NCBI RefSeq assembly: GCF_001427605.1
Contig: NZ_LMGZ01000005.1
Span: forward strand, 1-64,000
Direction of reading: 5' to 3'
Length of the DNA: 64,000 bases
DNA from: Devosia sp. Root635
GTDB lineage: Bacteria > Pseudomonadota > Alphaproteobacteria > Rhizobiales > Devosiaceae
Shown piece by piece: positions 63,384-64,000 of the stretch (the stretch's first letter is position 1; each line of letters opens with the position of its first letter). A model generated the notes under the pieces. The model saw only the letters and a list, made by a program, of their open reading frames with translations. It searched no databases and was not told where the DNA came from. The position numbers were made by a program, and so were the translations under genes.

Positions 63384-64000
63384 ATGGACTTAGAGCAAAG
63401 ATTTGACAGCGCTTTCGCGCCGCTGGCCGAGGCAATTGCCGCCGGAAAAATCCCTGGCGGGGTGCTGGGCATGGTCGATGCGGCGGGGCAGCGGGTGACG
63501 CGGGCGATCGGGGAAGCACAGAAAATCCCGGCTTCGCGACCGATGACCGAGGAGACCTGGTTCGACCTGGCGTCGCTGACCAAGGTGCTGTTCACGACGC
63601 CGCGTATCCTGGCGCTGGCCGAGGCCGGGCGGATCGATCTGGATGCGCCGCTGACCAGTGCGATACCGGATTTCGCGCAATACAATCCTGATAACTGGCA
63701 GCGAAAAGTTACGTTCCGCCAATGCCTTGGGCACCAGACGCCGTTTCCGGGGGTGTTTCCGCTTTATACCCATGGCGATGATCCCAACCGGCTGCGGCAT
63801 TTCGTTTTGCAGCGGGACTGGCCGGCCGGACCAGCAGTTTATTCAGATATCAACTACATCCTGCTGGGCATTGCCATCGAGCGGCTGGAGGGTAAGACGA
63901 TCCGAAAAATCGAGCCTGGACAAGGGTTTGCGTGGAGCGCCGACTCGGCATTGGCGGCGGCGACGGAGAGCGATCCGTGGCGCGGGCGGGTGCTGTGCGG
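63384..64000 (+). CDS. Beta-lactamase-family serine hydrolase, cut by window end
   Basis: The first 205 residues of this protein are visible. It has the SxxK motif of class C beta-lactamases and DD-peptidases in ASLTKVLFTT (about residue 68), and YSDINY as the Tyr-x-Asn motif (about residue 154). The usual LLTHTSG segment reads CLGHQTPFPG. No signal peptide is evident, so it may be a cytoplasmic peptidase or esterase working on the substrate imported by the upstream ABC system. It begins 2 bases after the ATPase stop. The C-terminal part lies beyond the window. Confidence 0.8.
   Translation, partial: MDLEQRFDSAFAPLAEAIAAGKIPGGVLGMVDAAGQRVTRAIGEAQKIPASRPMTEETWFDLASLTKVLFTTPRILALAEAGRIDLDAPLTSAIPDFAQYNPDNWQRKVTFRQCLGHQTPFPGVFPLYTHGDDPNRLRHFVLQRDWPAGPAVYSDINYILLGIAIERLEGKTIRKIEPGQGFAWSADSALAAATESDPWRGRVLC

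Noticed and set aside
1..64000. Prophage, insertion sequence or integrative element
   Set aside because: No transposase, integrase, phage structural gene or flanking direct repeat was seen; gene order is largely the core order of the group.

Overview
The window looks like chromosomal DNA of an alphaproteobacterium of the order Hyphomicrobiales (Rhizobiales), most likely a Devosia-like genus. This rests on high GC, dense short-spaced operons and gene orders typical of that order: plsX-fabH-ihfA-merR, glyA-nrdR-ribD-nusB, ldtP-ldtR-DUF6163-hemB, rsh-acpS-lepB-rnc-era-recO-parC, and rpoZ/NYN/smpB/dapA/slt. The genus is inferred. No rRNA or tRNA gene, CRISPR array, transposase, integrase or phage gene was seen.

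Layout. 0.1-7.3 kb: an IolG-like dehydrogenase, then the merR/ihfA/fabH/plsX/DUF177/cytochrome bc1 chaperone block read leftward, divergent from bamE, followed by an MFS exporter. 7.3-11.3 kb: nusB, ribD, nrdR and glyA, with a clear ZTP (pfl) riboswitch upstream of glyA. 11.4-18 kb: a peptidoglycan L,D-transpeptidase and its LdtR-type regulator, hemB, a cytidine-deaminase-like gene, a methyltransferase, an RDD protein and the N-end-rule transferase bpt. 18-31 kb: a secreted protein of unknown function, an EEP-family hydrolase, and the core replication, RNA-processing and stringent-response block (parC, recO, era, rnc, lepB, acpS, rsh, rpoZ). 31-41 kb: smpB, dapA, a lytic transglycosylase, an alpha/beta-hydrolase that has lost catalytic residues, a three-gene envelope operon (a 1085-residue multi-BON OmpA protein, a 37-residue membrane peptide and a helix-hairpin-helix protein) and a porin.

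41-49 kb is an amino-sugar and cell-wall recycling locus. A GntR regulator, a SIS-domain deaminase and nagA form one operon, divergent from murQ, with a pair of near-identical 20-bp candidate operators between them. A GH2 beta-mannosidase and two small genes follow. 50-58 kb looks like a phosphorus-acquisition region. Three CTGT-type 7-mers at exact 11-bp spacing (a PHO-box layout) precede an ABC transporter operon ending in a glycerophosphodiester phosphodiesterase; next come an inositol-phosphatase family gene and a Na/Pi cotransporter-PhoU protein. 58-64 kb is an oligopeptide-type ABC operon (binding protein, two permeases, one fused double ATPase) running into a serine hydrolase cut by the window end.

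The intergenic spaces carry several families of palindromic repeats. The main one is a roughly 130-bp mosaic palindrome present four times (about 20.1, 23.6, 30.5 and 46.3 kb), which almost fills three convergent gaps and sits just upstream of recO in the fourth. The most useful new leads are the PHO-box/GDPD operon, the ZTP switch, the paired amino-sugar operators, the pseudo-hydrolase, the OmpA/micro-protein operon and the repeat family.
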